64,000 bases of DNA from Nostoc sp. LEGE 06077 (GTDB taxonomy: Bacteria > Cyanobacteriota > Cyanobacteriia > Cyanobacteriales > Nostocaceae). Under the pieces are notes generated by a model, which saw nothing but the letters and a program-made list of their open reading frames with translations, did no database searches and had not been told where the DNA came from. The translations under genes were made by a program, and so were the position numbers. Below, piece by piece: positions 54,276 through 64,000 of the stretch. Location of the stretch: NCBI RefSeq assembly GCF_015207705.1, contig NZ_JADEWI010000007.1, positions 62,001 through 126,000 of the forward strand, read 5' to 3'. Each line of letters starts with the position of its first letter. The first letter of the stretch is position 1.

Positions 54276-54961
54276 AAATTAATTACTATACCTTTATGTA
54301 AATTGTGAATAGACCAATTCTATTGGAGTAAATTATCGCTGTAAATATTGCAATATTTCTGAGGAGGCCAGACAAACAAAACTTCCCTGTACGGACTGTG
54401 TTTGTGTAGCAGCAATTTCTAATTGCCTCGTATTTTTAAGTGGAAGCAATCAGTTAAACGCACTTTTATATTCATTTGGTGAATTGTCATTTATATCAAG
54501 CCTTTGATTCAAGTCATGTAATAAAAGCAATTCACTTGATAAATTTTGGACAACCTATTTATGTTGTAGCTACTTTTTTCTGGGTAAATACTTTATATCG
54601 CAATAGGATATTAAACGTCCCTACTTAAGGTTTTTTTTGCTAATTCTTTATTAATGCAGTAATAAACTATAAAAGATGATTTATAAAGTAAACCTTAAAT
54701 TGTCGGGTGCGTTTTAGCAACGCTTAAAGCACCGAGAAAGATGGTGCGTTAAGGCTAATTCTCACCCTCTTAAGTTCCAAAATCCTTGTATAGCTGTAAC
54801 ACACCCTACTTAATATTTACTGGAAGTCGCAGCTACAGAGTCAAAACCCATCTCCGTGGGTTAAGGTTAAAACCATTGATTTTTTCTTAGTTAACCTCAG
54901 TGGACTTAGTTTGTATAGTAGCTTTTAGTGGATGATTCTGATACGGCACTAATGTTTGAAG
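54276..54961. other. Intergenic with a worn AGGGTGCG-type repeat
   Basis: About 690 bases. From 54706 to 54809, GGGTGCGTTTTAGCAACGC, GGTGCGTTAAGG and GTAACACACCCTAC are members of the AGGGTGCGTTAGGC repeat family (also 14022, 21970), rearranged. Otherwise AT-rich with no ORF. Confidence 0.5.
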
Positions 54962-57900
54962 CTACTGCTTTTCTGTTAGATTATTCCCCTCGGTGTGGAG
55001 AGAATCTAAATTTGTCTTGATAGGTACAGTGATAATAAATTCTGTTCCTTGACCTAGTACAGAGTTAATGTTAATTGAACCGCTATGTTTCTCAGTGATA
55101 ACTTGATGACTAATTGATAACCCTAAACCTGTTCCCTTACCTACTGGTTTAGTGGTGAAAAAAGGATCGAATAAGCGAGATTGGATCTCTTCGGGAATAC
55201 CGATTCCGTTATCAGCAATAATAATCTGTACTTGTTTTTGTTTTGTCTTGAGAGTACGAATATGAATTTGGTTTGGGTTAGCAGTAATTTCTTGGAAGCT
55301 TCGCCCCTGATTACTTTGTTCTAAGGCATCGATCGCATTTACAATCACATTGAGAAATACCTGATTAATTTCTCTAGCGTAACATTCTATTAATGGTAGC
55401 TCACCATATTCTTTGATAATTTCAATTGCTGGACGTTCAGCCTGTGCTTGCAGTCGATATTGCAACATAATTAAGGTATTGTCCAATCCTTCATGCAGAT
55501 TCACAGCTTTATACTCTGATTCATCCAAACGAGAGAAGTTGCGTAAAGATACAACCATTTGTCGAATTCGCTCGGAACCCATATTCATCGATTTCAGAAT
55601 ATTAGTTAAATCGTCTTTTAAGAAGTTAAATTCTACATTTTCTATTGATGCTTGTAGAGATTCTGGGGGATGAGGATAGTGGAATTGATAGGCATTTAAT
55701 ATCTGCAATAAATCTTGTGTATATGTATGAATATAGTTCAGGTTGCCATGTATAAAGGTGATGGGGTTGTTAATTTCGTGGGCAATGCCAGCTACCAATT
55801 GTCCCAACGCTGACATTTTTTCACTTTGTACCATTTGTGTTTGGGTGCGATGTAATTCTTTTAAGGTTGTTTGCAGTTGTTCATTTTTTTGATTCAATTC
55901 TTGGGTGCGTTCTTTGACTCTATCTTCTAATTGAGCGTACAACCGAGCATTTTCTAGGGAGATGGCAGCTTGGGAAATTAATAAATGCAAAACCTCTAGG
56001 CGATCGCGGGTAAATGCTCCCACTGTCAGGTTATTTTCTAAATATAAAATGCCAATCAGTTTACCTTGAGTGAGAATTGGCGCACACAAAAGACTCTTGG
56101 GTGAATATTGCAATATATAAGGATCAGCCACAAGACTTGCTTCGGTAGCTGCATTCTCAATTACAGCTAAGGACAAGGTATTTTTTACCTGATTGATCAG
56201 CCTCACAGGTACTGTTTTGTGATCTTCAAAGGGTAGCGATCGCAAAACAATGGTAGGTTGTTCCAGTTGGCAAAGTGCTTCAATGAACCAGGAATTGCCT
56301 TTTGGCATGAGTAATGCACATTTATCGGCTCCGGCATTTTTGAGTATGACTTCTAGTAAGATGGAGAGTAATTTTTCTAACTCAATTTCACTGGATAGCG
56401 ATTGCGAAACTTGGAAAATACCAGCTAAATCAAGACTTTTTGACAGGTTTACTGGCGTGAAACTGGAACTATCCACTGTCTCAAAGGAAGTTGAAATTAT
56501 TGTTTCTGTGGGTTTCAAAGATACAGATACCTGCTGTTTGTGTAAAATTGCAACCAGTAGTAGGGGATAGCGAGTTTCTAAATCGATGATTTTACCTTTG
56601 GCTCCCCAACGCACATAACAGTAATAGGCCTCAATCATGTAAATTTGAGCAATTTTTGGTTTGCCCCAACTCAGGTAGAATTTAGCAGCAAGTTCGTTGG
56701 CTAAGGCTTCTTCGTTGAGAAAGTGATGATCTTTGGCAAGGGAGATAGCGTGATCATAATGTTCTATTGCTGCTAATTTTTTCCCGAAAACTCGACACTT
56801 TTCGGCTTCCACTAAATGCCATTTATGCAAATGATTCATCGGCGCAGATTGCGCCCACTGGTACAGAGTTTTTTGATGGGTTTCTATCTCATCCAGAATT
56901 ACACCTGGTTCTGTGGAAACAAGTGCGAGGTGGGTGAGGGCAGCATAAAAATGGAAGATAGGAACATGAACCAGTCCTGATAATGCCATTAAATAGGGTT
57001 TGGCTTGGGTAATGTAGTCGAGAGCAGTCGAATAATTACCATAAGAGTAGGCAAGCAGTAGTTTATAGATATAAACAAAAGCAATCCCCGTGAGATCATT
57101 ATCCTGTTGGTGCTTGGGCAGCATCGTCGTCTCGTCATAGACTGTGCCAATTAAGCGATCTGGTTGACTGACTTTTTCTTTCAATTGCTCAATTGTTTGC
57201 TGCATCATATCCAAATAAATATGCGCTGAATCTTGTTTCACTTGAGCCAAGACATGACGGTAAGCAGGAAATTCCAGCATCAATTTTTCCAGATCTACAC
57301 CCGTGAACAGCGAGGTAAAGGCGTAAATTACTATACTGTAGCCAGCATAAAGAAAATCACCAGTTTCCAACCCAGTTCTGTAGGCTTCTTTGAGTGTGGC
57401 AAAAGTTGGTAAAGGTGCTTGTCGGCGATGTTGAATGAAACATCCAAACAGTGTGAGAGTGCAGCATTTCCAGCTTTGAGCATTTAACTTCTCTAGGAGA
57501 GAGAGGGATAATTTCCCAAACTCGTAGCCTGTTTCAACTTCACCCAAAAAGGCACAAAGCACCACACCCTGAGTCACATATCCGACTGTCGAGGCGGGAG
57601 CATTGCCAAACTCTAGCGACAACCGCACCATCGTTGCACCCAACAAAGGTAATAACCCTGGATTGCCTAAAAATACTGGTGCAAACAACATCCCTAACAG
57701 TTGCATTGCGGCTTGGGCTGTGGGTTCACTCATGAGGGGTAAATCAATGAGTTCGGCAATTTCTCTACCGCTTAGTTGCTGGTTTAATTCTTCTAAGGCT
57801 TTGCCTATCTGAATTTCGTCTAGTTCCGTGGGAAATTCTACTCCCAATTGCCATAAAGCTTCTCTACCGACAGCGATCGCCGCTAACATTTGGCTTCTAG

Positions 57901-60460
57901 AAGTTTGGGCGGCAATTTGAATTTCATAGATTTTCACTTTGTCAAGAATGGTTTTGGCTTGCTGCAATACAAAGGCGGCAAACTGTTCCATGTTGTCAAA
58001 ATCACCATGCAAATAACAGGCTTCGGCCGCTGCCACATACAGATTTAAGGTTAATTCATACTGTGTTTGCCAGCAGTCTGACTCCAAAAGAGCGATCGCC
58101 GTTTGTAAATAAGCTGTGGCAGCGGCATAAGCCGTGGCTGTTTTGGCTTTGGCACCAGCTTTTAAGTTAAGTTGGGCTAGTGTTTGGCGATCGCTTTTTT
58201 GGGTAATTAATGCCAGCCCTTGATTCAAATGCCCAACAATATCAAATAGCTTTTCTTCTTGCTCCTGTTCTGAGAATTGTTCTTGGAGTAATTTACCAAT
58301 TTGCAAGTGAGTCGCCTGTTTTTGATTATCAGGAATTAGGCAATAGGCTGCTTGCTGTACTCGGTCATGTAAAAATTTATAAGTAACTGTCATTTGTTCT
58401 TCGTCATTTATTCTTTGTTGACTGTTTTCTAATGACAAAGGAACATTGACCAATGACTCTTGCTGATAATATTTATAAATATTATTAATTGGTATAATCA
58501 ACCCTTCTTGTAATGCTCTCCACAATGTAGCTGCCGTCTCAATTTCTGATTGTTCAGAAACAATTGCTAAGGTTTCTAAATCAAAAGAATTGCCAATACA
58601 AGCAGCTAACTGTAAGACTCGTTGAGTAGATGATGGCAATTTTCGCAACTGTAAATTCATAAAAGTTACAACATCATCTGTAACCGCTTGAGTTGTGACT
58701 TGTGCAAGATCACATTGCCAGCAGCCTATCTCTAGATTAAATCTCAGTAAATCTTCTTGATATAATGCTTTGATAAATTGTGTAGTAAAAAATGGATTTC
58801 CTTGAGTTTTTTGATATATTAAGTGAGAAAGATGACAGTCGAAAGTTTCAGGGCATTTTAGAGTATCAGCTACTAATTGATTGATTGTTTCCTGACTCAA
58901 TGCGGCTAAAGTAATTGTATTAATCAGGACTTGTTTTTCTTGAATTTCCTTTAAAGTCAACATCAAGCGATGTCCTGGATGAACTTCGTTATCGCGGTAA
59001 GCACCAATCAATAAAAGATAGCTGGTATCAGCCATTAATATTTGCATTAACTTTAATGATGCTGAATCTGCCCATTGCAAATCATCTAAAAATATGACTA
59101 AGGGATGTTCTGGACTTGTAAAAACTTGAGTAAATTTTTGAAATAATAAATTAAAGCGATTTTGGGCTGCTGTTCCCAATAGTTCTATTGCTGCTGGTTG
59201 TTCACCAATAATTCTGGCTAATTCGGGGATAACTTCAATAATTACCTGTCCGTTTTCACCAACAGCATCTAATATTTTGTTTTTCCATTGCTGAATCTGT
59301 ACATCACTTTCGGTTAACAATTGCCCCATTAAATCTCTAAATGCTTGGACAAAGGCACTAAAAGGAATATTTCGTTGAAATTGGTCATATTTACCTTTGA
59401 TAAAATAACCACGTTGGCGCACAATTGGTTTATGCACTTCATTGACAACTGCGGTTTTACCAATACCAGAAAACCCAGCAACCAAGACCATTTCTGTTGC
59501 GCCAGTACTAACTCTGTCAAATGCTTTTAGAAGCTTTGTTATTTCTAATTCTCGGCCATAGAGTTTATCAGGAATAATAAAGCGATCGCAAATATCCCTT
59601 TGAGCAATTGGGAAACTCTGAATTTGACCTGTTGACTGAAGTTGATTTAAACAATTTTGTAAATCGGTTTTTAGTCCTAATGCACTTTGATAGCGGTCTT
59701 CGGCATTTTTCGCCATCAATTTGTTGACGATTTCTGAAAGTACAGCCGGGACTTGGGGATTAATTTCATGTACTAAAGGTGCAACTTTGGCAATATGACA
59801 ATGCAACAAATCCATTGCATCATTTGAGTAAAAAGGGAGTTTTCCTGTGAGTAATTCGTAAAATGTCACACCTAAAGAATAAAAATCAGTCCGGTAGTCA
59901 ATTCCCCGGTTCATTCTCCCTGTTTGTTCTGGTGAAATGTAAGCCAGCGTACCTTCTAAAACATTAGGGTTTAGGATAGTATGAGTTTCTCGCGCTAACA
60001 ACGAGGCAATGCTAAAGTCAATTAATTTAAGTTGTTTGGTTACGAGATTAATTAAAATGTTACTGGGTTTAATATCTTTATGAATAATCCGCTCTCGGTA
60101 AAGTATATCTAAGCAATTACACAGAGCGATCGCTATATGTAAAAATTCCCTCAGAAATTCTTCACCTACCCCTACTCTCCATTCCTGAAGTGAAACCCCT
60201 CCAAAATCTTCCATCACCAACGCATAGCCATTTTGATAGCTTTCCAGGCTGTAAGTTTGAATGATTTCGGGATAGTTGAGATTTTTAGCGATGGTGTATT
60301 GATTCCGAAACTGCACTAGTTCGCTAAAGCTAGGATAAGGATTTTTCAGCAGTTTAATAACTACAGATAAAGAATCAATCTCTCGAACAGCCTGACAAAC
60401 CAACGTTTTAGAACCATTGTAAATTTCTTTACCCAACCGATGTCCGGGAATACTGTGCAT
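54962..60460 (-). CDS. Ser/Thr kinase - AAA ATPase - GAF - histidine kinase hybrid
   Basis: 1832 residues. Order: protein kinase domain (about 1-275; [15 protein letters not shown], and DFS in place of [13 protein letters not shown]), AAA_16-type ATPase (P-loop GFSGIGKT at about 327-335, Walker [10 protein letters not shown]), a long helical TPR-like region (about 720-1280), GAF (about 1320-1480), coiled coil, HisKA with phospho-acceptor in GIAHEINNP (about His1557) and HATPase_c (N-box [22 protein letters not shown]) at about 1650-1815. This hybrid class is common in heterocystous cyanobacteria. The DFS variant is usual in it, so Ser/Thr kinase activity should not be assumed. No response regulator is adjacent. 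Confidence 0.92.
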   Translation of the reverse strand: MHSIPGHRLGKEIYNGSKTLVCQAVREIDSLSVVIKLLKNPYPSFSELVQFRNQYTIAKNLNYPEIIQTYSLESYQNGYALVMEDFGGVSLQEWRVGVGEEFLREFLHIAIALCNCLDILYRERIIHKDIKPSNILINLVTKQLKLIDFSIASLLARETHTILNPNVLEGTLAYISPEQTGRMNRGIDYRTDFYSLGVTFYELLTGKLPFYSNDAMDLLHCHIAKVAPLVHEINPQVPAVLSEIVNKLMAKNAEDRYQSALGLKTDLQNCLNQLQSTGQIQSFPIAQRDICDRFIIPDKLYGRELEITKLLKAFDRVSTGATEMVLVAGFSGIGKTAVVNEVHKPIVRQRGYFIKGKYDQFQRNIPFSAFVQAFRDLMGQLLTESDVQIQQWKNKILDAVGENGQVIIEVIPELARIIGEQPAAIELLGTAAQNRFNLLFQKFTQVFTSPEHPLVIFLDDLQWADSASLKLMQILMADTSYLLLIGAYRDNEVHPGHRLMLTLKEIQEKQVLINTITLAALSQETINQLVADTLKCPETFDCHLSHLIYQKTQGNPFFTTQFIKALYQEDLLRFNLEIGCWQCDLAQVTTQAVTDDVVTFMNLQLRKLPSSTQRVLQLAACIGNSFDLETLAIVSEQSEIETAATLWRALQEGLIIPINNIYKYYQQESLVNVPLSLENSQQRINDEEQMTVTYKFLHDRVQQAAYCLIPDNQKQATHLQIGKLLQEQFSEQEQEEKLFDIVGHLNQGLALITQKSDRQTLAQLNLKAGAKAKTATAYAAATAYLQTAIALLESDCWQTQYELTLNLYVAAAEACYLHGDFDNMEQFAAFVLQQAKTILDKVKIYEIQIAAQTSRSQMLAAIAVGREALWQLGVEFPTELDEIQIGKALEELNQQLSGREIAELIDLPLMSEPTAQAAMQLLGMLFAPVFLGNPGLLPLLGATMVRLSLEFGNAPASTVGYVTQGVVLCAFLGEVETGYEFGKLSLSLLEKLNAQSWKCCTLTLFGCFIQHRRQAPLPTFATLKEAYRTGLETGDFLYAGYSIVIYAFTSLFTGVDLEKLMLEFPAYRHVLAQVKQDSAHIYLDMMQQTIEQLKEKVSQPDRLIGTVYDETTMLPKHQQDNDLTGIAFVYIYKLLLAYSYGNYSTALDYITQAKPYLMALSGLVHVPIFHFYAALTHLALVSTEPGVILDEIETHQKTLYQWAQSAPMNHLHKWHLVEAEKCRVFGKKLAAIEHYDHAISLAKDHHFLNEEALANELAAKFYLSWGKPKIAQIYMIEAYYCYVRWGAKGKIIDLETRYPLLLVAILHKQQVSVSLKPTETIISTSFETVDSSSFTPVNLSKSLDLAGIFQVSQSLSSEIELEKLLSILLEVILKNAGADKCALLMPKGNSWFIEALCQLEQPTIVLRSLPFEDHKTVPVRLINQVKNTLSLAVIENAATEASLVADPYILQYSPKSLLCAPILTQGKLIGILYLENNLTVGAFTRDRLEVLHLLISQAAISLENARLYAQLEDRVKERTQELNQKNEQLQTTLKELHRTQTQMVQSEKMSALGQLVAGIAHEINNPITFIHGNLNYIHTYTQDLLQILNAYQFHYPHPPESLQASIENVEFNFLKDDLTNILKSMNMGSERIRQMVVSLRNFSRLDESEYKAVNLHEGLDNTLIMLQYRLQAQAERPAIEIIKEYGELPLIECYAREINQVFLNVIVNAIDALEQSNQGRSFQEITANPNQIHIRTLKTKQKQVQIIIADNGIGIPEEIQSRLFDPFFTTKPVGKGTGLGLSISHQVITEKHSGSININSVLGQGTEFIITVPIKTNLDSLHTEGNNLTEKQ

Positions 60461-60893
60461 AATACAAAATCTTAAATATCCTGATTTAGTATTCCCATAC
60501 GCACAAAATATTTATCAGTCATGCAAAAAGAGTTACAGTCATTAATCAACAACTGTCAATCACGCCAATCTCTATATAGATAATCATTAAGCGCCAATTA
60601 CTCAAGAATTTTGCTCACATTTTTCCTAGAAATAAACGTGTTTTCTAATACAAAAATTTTTGCGTATATTTCAGGAATAACCCAAGACTAGCTGCAATAA
60701 TTTTTTCCAAGAAACAGAATTATTCCGTGTCACCTAAATTTAATATCCAAAATTGTATAGGTTTTGTTTCCAGAAGAAATTTCTAGATAAATTCAGTTTA
60801 TTAATTTGGACAAATAAATTGTTCAGCTTTATCCCTGGAATTAACATTTCACAGGCTTTCGAGAAGTTATAAAAAAGTGACAAGATTGCACAT
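60461..60893. other. Intergenic, no feature seen
   Basis: 433 AT-rich bases upstream of the kinase gene and downstream of hpnB. A short open frame at 60740-60931 overlaps hpnB on the same strand and has no coding character. No hairpin with a T-run is evident. Confidence 0.4.
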
Positions 60894-62066
60894 TTAACCA
60901 GGATACACTCGTCCTTTCCATGCACCACCACGTCCTTGCCAATGGCGGATAGCTGAATCTATTGTCATTAAAGTGTAGAGAAAGGCGATCGCCGGTAAAC
61001 TAAAAGCTAATAAAGGTGAGCATTGATAAAAGCGGATAATCGGCAAGTACGCTAATGCCATCAATAACCATGTAGCTAAACCTGTCAGGGCAATTATCCA
61101 ATTACCCAAAATTACACCTATAATCACACCCAAAGGTGGAACCAGATAAATCAAGGTCATCGCCACCACTGTTCCCAGTAGTAACACAGGTGAATAATTT
61201 AATTGAGTATAAGCAGTCCGCGCCACCATACCCCAAATTGTTTCTAGAGAATTGTAAGGACGCAAACTACGAGTTAAGCTACTTAACCCTAACCAGATAC
61301 GTCCTTGAGTTGATTTCACAGCCTTAGCTAAAGAACAATCATCAATCAAGGCTTGGCGAATACTGGAAATACCACCAATTCTTTCTAAGGCTGTGCGCCG
61401 AATTAAAATACTACCACCAGCAGCCGCCGCCGTGGGGTTTTGGGGATGATTCACCCAGCGGAAAGGATAAAGTTTTTGGAAGAAGAAGACGAAGGCGGGA
61501 ATTAACAATTTTTCCCAAGGACTATCACAGCGCAACCGCACCATCACAGAAACCAAGTCTAAATTTTCTTGTTCAGCTTTGGCAACAAGTCGCCGTAGAT
61601 TATTGACATCATGTTCAATATCTGCATCGGTTAGTAAAAAATAGTCAGGGACGAGTATTTTTGCTTGTTGAATACCTTGTTCCACTGCCCATAATTTACC
61701 AGACCACCCAGGCGGTAAAGGTTCACCAGAGATAATTTGCAATTGCTGGGGTTTATCTACAGCGTGGGCGACTCCTTCCGCACAGCCAGATGTGCCATCT
61801 GTACTGCGATCGTCTACTAAAAATATATGCAAAGTATCATCATAATTTTGCAGTAAGAGCGATCGCAAACTAATAGGCAAAACATCCGCTTCATTCCGGG
61901 CGGGAATCACAGCACATACTTTAGGTAAAGATTCTAGCTGATAATCTGTGAGTTCTAACTGCTGATCTAAGCGCCAAAACTGTCCCCGCAAACTCAGTAA
62001 TCCTAACCAAATTATTAAGGATAAAACCATCAACCCTAGTACAATTGCCACCATAACCTCTTGCAA
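60894..62066 (-). CDS. hpnB: Hopene-associated glycosyltransferase HpnB (GT2)
   Basis: 390 residues. An N-terminal membrane helix (about 5-25) precedes a GT2 catalytic domain: VCAVIPARNEADVLP, FLVDDRSTDGT (nucleotide binding), LLTDADIEHD (DxD) and DDCSLAKAVKS (catalytic base region). Two or more C-terminal membrane helices follow (about 275-365). It is divergent from shc, the arrangement typical of hopanoid clusters, and matches HpnB. Its sugar acceptor and exact product have not been settled. An in-frame ATG at 62054 is an alternative start. Confidence 0.85.
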   Translation of the reverse strand: MQEVMVAIVLGLMVLSLIIWLGLLSLRGQFWRLDQQLELTDYQLESLPKVCAVIPARNEADVLPISLRSLLLQNYDDTLHIFLVDDRSTDGTSGCAEGVAHAVDKPQQLQIISGEPLPPGWSGKLWAVEQGIQQAKILVPDYFLLTDADIEHDVNNLRRLVAKAEQENLDLVSVMVRLRCDSPWEKLLIPAFVFFFQKLYPFRWVNHPQNPTAAAAGGSILIRRTALERIGGISSIRQALIDDCSLAKAVKSTQGRIWLGLSSLTRSLRPYNSLETIWGMVARTAYTQLNYSPVLLLGTVVAMTLIYLVPPLGVIIGVILGNWIIALTGLATWLLMALAYLPIIRFYQCSPLLAFSLPAIAFLYTLMTIDSAIRHWQGRGGAWKGRVYPG

Positions 62067-62181
62067 ATTCTCAGTGTCTCAGACAGAATACTATGTCTGC
62101 TGATTATGGGAAAAAATTTTTTCTCCGTATTGCCGTGTTTAAAACTAAATGTTGAGTGGTGTTGAGTTTGAGTAGGATTTA

Positions 62182-64000
62182 ATGCAAACACAAGACAGGG
62201 TACAAGTCAATCAAGTTGCAGATGCGATCGCAGCCAGCCAAGCATATCTGCTGTCGATGCAATATCCCGCAGGCTATTGGTGGGCGGAGTTAGAATCTAA
62301 CGTCACCATTACGGCGGAAGTTGTTCTGCTACATAAAATTTGGGGAACAGATAAAACTCGCCCATTACATAAAATTGAGAACTACTTGCGTTCTCAGCAA
62401 CGGCAGCATGGCGGCTGGGAACTATTTTATGATGATGGTGGCGAACTTAGCACTTCCGTAGAAGCATATATGGCGCTGCGGCTGTTGGGTGTACCAGCAA
62501 CCGACCCAGCTTTAATCCGGGCGCGAGAATTTATTCTCCAACGGGGCGGTATTAGTAAAACTCGCATTTTTACCAAATTACATCTAGCCTTGATTGGCTG
62601 TTACAGCTGGCGTGGTATTCCTTCTCTCCCGCCGTGGATTATGCTGTTACCGCCAGCTTTCCCCGTCAACATTTACGAAATGTCTAGCTGGGCGCGTTCT
62701 AGCACTGTACCGCTGTTAATTGTGTGTGACAGTAAACCTATTTATCAACTTGACCAAGCAATTAATTTAGATGAGTTATACGCTGAGGGTTTAAATCAAG
62801 TCCAGTATGAATTACCCCGCCAAGGTGATTGGACTGATTTATTCTTGACATTAGATCAAGGTTTTAAATTAGCTGAAAGCTTGAATTTAGTTCCCTTCCG
62901 CCAAGAAGGAATTAAAGCCGCCGAAAAGTGGATTTTAGAACGCCAAGAAGTTACAGGTGACTGGGGCGGGATTATTCCGGCGATGCTCAATTCTATGCTG
63001 GCGTTGAAGTGCTTGGGTTACAGCCAAAGTGACCCCATTGTCGAACGGGGAATTCAAGCAATCGATAACTTTGCCATAGAAACCGAAGAAAACTACTGTA
63101 TTCAACCTTGTGTGTCGCCTGTGTGGGATACAGCTTGGGTAATACGAGGGTTGATCGATTCTGGTGTAGCGCCTGATCATCCCGCCATTGTCAAAGCCGG
63201 AGAATGGTTACTACAAAAGCAAATCCTTGATTATGGTGATTGGACGGTCAAAAATCGCCAAGGAAAGCCGGGTGCTTGGGCGTTTGAATTTGACAACCGC
63301 TTTTATCCCGATGTGGATGACACAGCAGTAGTGGTGATGGCTTTGCACCTGGCCAAACTGCCTAATGAAAGTTTAAAACAAGCTGCGATCGCCCGTGCTT
63401 TAAATTGGGTTGCATCTATGCAATGTCGCCCAGGTGGTTGGGCTGCTTTTGATTTAGATAATGATCAAGAGTGGCTGAATGCTATCCCCTACGGCGATTT
63501 AAAAGCGATGATTGACCCCAACACCGCTGATGTCACCGCCAGAGTATTAGAAATGTTGGGTGCTTGTGACTTATCTATTGATTCTCGCAACCTAGAACGC
63601 GCCCTTACCTATCTTTTAGCTGAACAAGAACAAGAAGGTTGTTGGTTTGGGCGTTGGGGCGTAAATTACATCTACGGTACTAGCGGCGTTCTCTCAGCCT
63701 TAGCTTTAATTAACCCGCAAAAATATCAGCCCAATATAGACAAAGGCGCAGCTTGGTTAGTTGGATGTCAAAATTCTGATGGCGGTTGGGGTGAAACTTG
63801 TCGCAGTTATAACGATCCTAGCCTCAAAGGACAAGGACGCAGCACCGCATCGCAAACTGCTTGGGCTGTAATTGGATTAATCGCCGCAGGTGAAGCGACT
63901 GGTAATTTTGCAATGTCAGCAATTGAATGCGGGATTAATTATCTAGTATCAACACAAAAATCAGACGGTACTTGGTTTGAAGCCGACTTTACTGGGACTG
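62182..64000 (+). CDS. shc: Squalene-hopene cyclase (3' end outside the window)
   Basis: 606 residues visible of about 640; the frame is open to the window edge. It cyclises squalene to hopene/hopanol at the membrane. The catalytic DVDDTA motif is present (about residue 378), and QW-type repeats recur (GAWAFEFDNRFYP, GGWAAFDLDND, GCWFGRWGVNYIYG, DGGWGETC). The ATG at 62182 starts the family-typical VADAIAASQAYLLSMQYPAGYWWAEL. It is divergent from hpnB. The visible part lacks frameshifts. Confidence 0.96.
   Translation, partial: MQTQDRVQVNQVADAIAASQAYLLSMQYPAGYWWAELESNVTITAEVVLLHKIWGTDKTRPLHKIENYLRSQQRQHGGWELFYDDGGELSTSVEAYMALRLLGVPATDPALIRAREFILQRGGISKTRIFTKLHLALIGCYSWRGIPSLPPWIMLLPPAFPVNIYEMSSWARSSTVPLLIVCDSKPIYQLDQAINLDELYAEGLNQVQYELPRQGDWTDLFLTLDQGFKLAESLNLVPFRQEGIKAAEKWILERQEVTGDWGGIIPAMLNSMLALKCLGYSQSDPIVERGIQAIDNFAIETEENYCIQPCVSPVWDTAWVIRGLIDSGVAPDHPAIVKAGEWLLQKQILDYGDWTVKNRQGKPGAWAFEFDNRFYPDVDDTAVVVMALHLAKLPNESLKQAAIARALNWVASMQCRPGGWAAFDLDNDQEWLNAIPYGDLKAMIDPNTADVTARVLEMLGACDLSIDSRNLERALTYLLAEQEQEGCWFGRWGVNYIYGTSGVLSALALINPQKYQPNIDKGAAWLVGCQNSDGGWGETCRSYNDPSLKGQGRSTASQTAWAVIGLIAAGEATGNFAMSAIECGINYLVSTQKSDGTWFEADFTGT

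Noticed and set aside
60740-60931. Small minus-strand ORF overlapping the 3' end of hpnB
   Set aside because: AT-rich, no ribosome-binding site, no recognisable pattern.
1-64000. tRNA, rRNA, tmRNA or known riboswitch genes
   Set aside because: I read the intergenic stretches for cloverleaf T-arm patterns and conserved riboswitch cores and found none; a covariance-model scan would be decisive.

Overview
The window comes from a filamentous, probably heterocyst-forming cyanobacterium of the Nostocales (Nostoc/Anabaena/Calothrix type). The evidence is the very frequent HIP1 octamer GCGATCGC, heptameric short tandem repeats (GCAGAAG, ACTCAGC), many dispersed palindromic elements, the rpsO-PAM68 gene pair (PAM68 is a photosystem II assembly factor), large hybrid Ser/Thr kinase-histidine kinases, and a NACHT-HEAT protein. 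Housekeeping genes are scattered between accessory and repeat-rich stretches. I found no rRNA, tRNA, intact transposase or CRISPR array.

1-4.9 kb is an accessory cassette. It holds the end of an unknown gene, a Uma2 nuclease-like gene, and two genes that share a nearly identical 5' untranslated region and an identical N-terminal leader (MYKRQ...IGEPGD). One leader is joined to a lipase-like domain. The other is joined to a DUF4157 metallopeptidase-like domain and a papain-like tail. DUF4157 proteins are a known marker of cargo of extracellular contractile injection systems (eCIS). A small DcrB-like gene lies between the two, and a Uma2 fossil follows the second. 4.9-21 kb: a D-Ala-D-Ala carboxypeptidase, a SUKH-HEAT protein, a PAS-GAF-GGDEF cyclase with a cyanobacteriochrome-like GAF, acetyltransferase and cupin, a PD-(D/E)XK-like protein, a lone STAND-type N-terminal HTH, a small secreted peptide and pentapeptide protein, an FAD oxidoreductase, gatB, a duplicated terminator-bearing RNA candidate, and argJ. 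21-30 kb: a Tat-exported RidA, an isopentenyl-phosphate-kinase-like enzyme, a DUF559 nuclease bracketed by palindromes, a DUF262-AlbA_2 protein that looks like defence, and acnB.

30-37 kb: DAHP synthase, PAM68, rpsO, and small housekeeping or unknown genes up to a polyphosphate-glucokinase-like ROK kinase. 37-42 kb: a NACHT ATPase with 12 nearly identical 35-residue HEAT-like repeats. It is flanked by three copies of one 204-bp palindromic element and a 21-bp minisatellite, and looks like a rapidly evolving NLR-type immune gene.

42-54 kb: an amidase; a 2320-residue phosphorus-scavenging protein (esterase-like/phytase propellers, two GDPD domains, Calx-beta, DUF4114) with a Pho-box-like array upstream; and an unrecognised two-gene unit (817-residue beta-rich protein plus a membrane protein). 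54-64 kb: a STAS protein, an 1832-residue kinase-ATPase-histidine kinase, and the divergent hopanoid pair hpnB and shc; shc runs off the window end.

Several elements recur in the window at fixed length: 204 bp x3, 103/104 bp x2, and the GGGGCAAACGG hairpin x2. This points to mobile non-autonomous repeats having shaped the intergenic regions.
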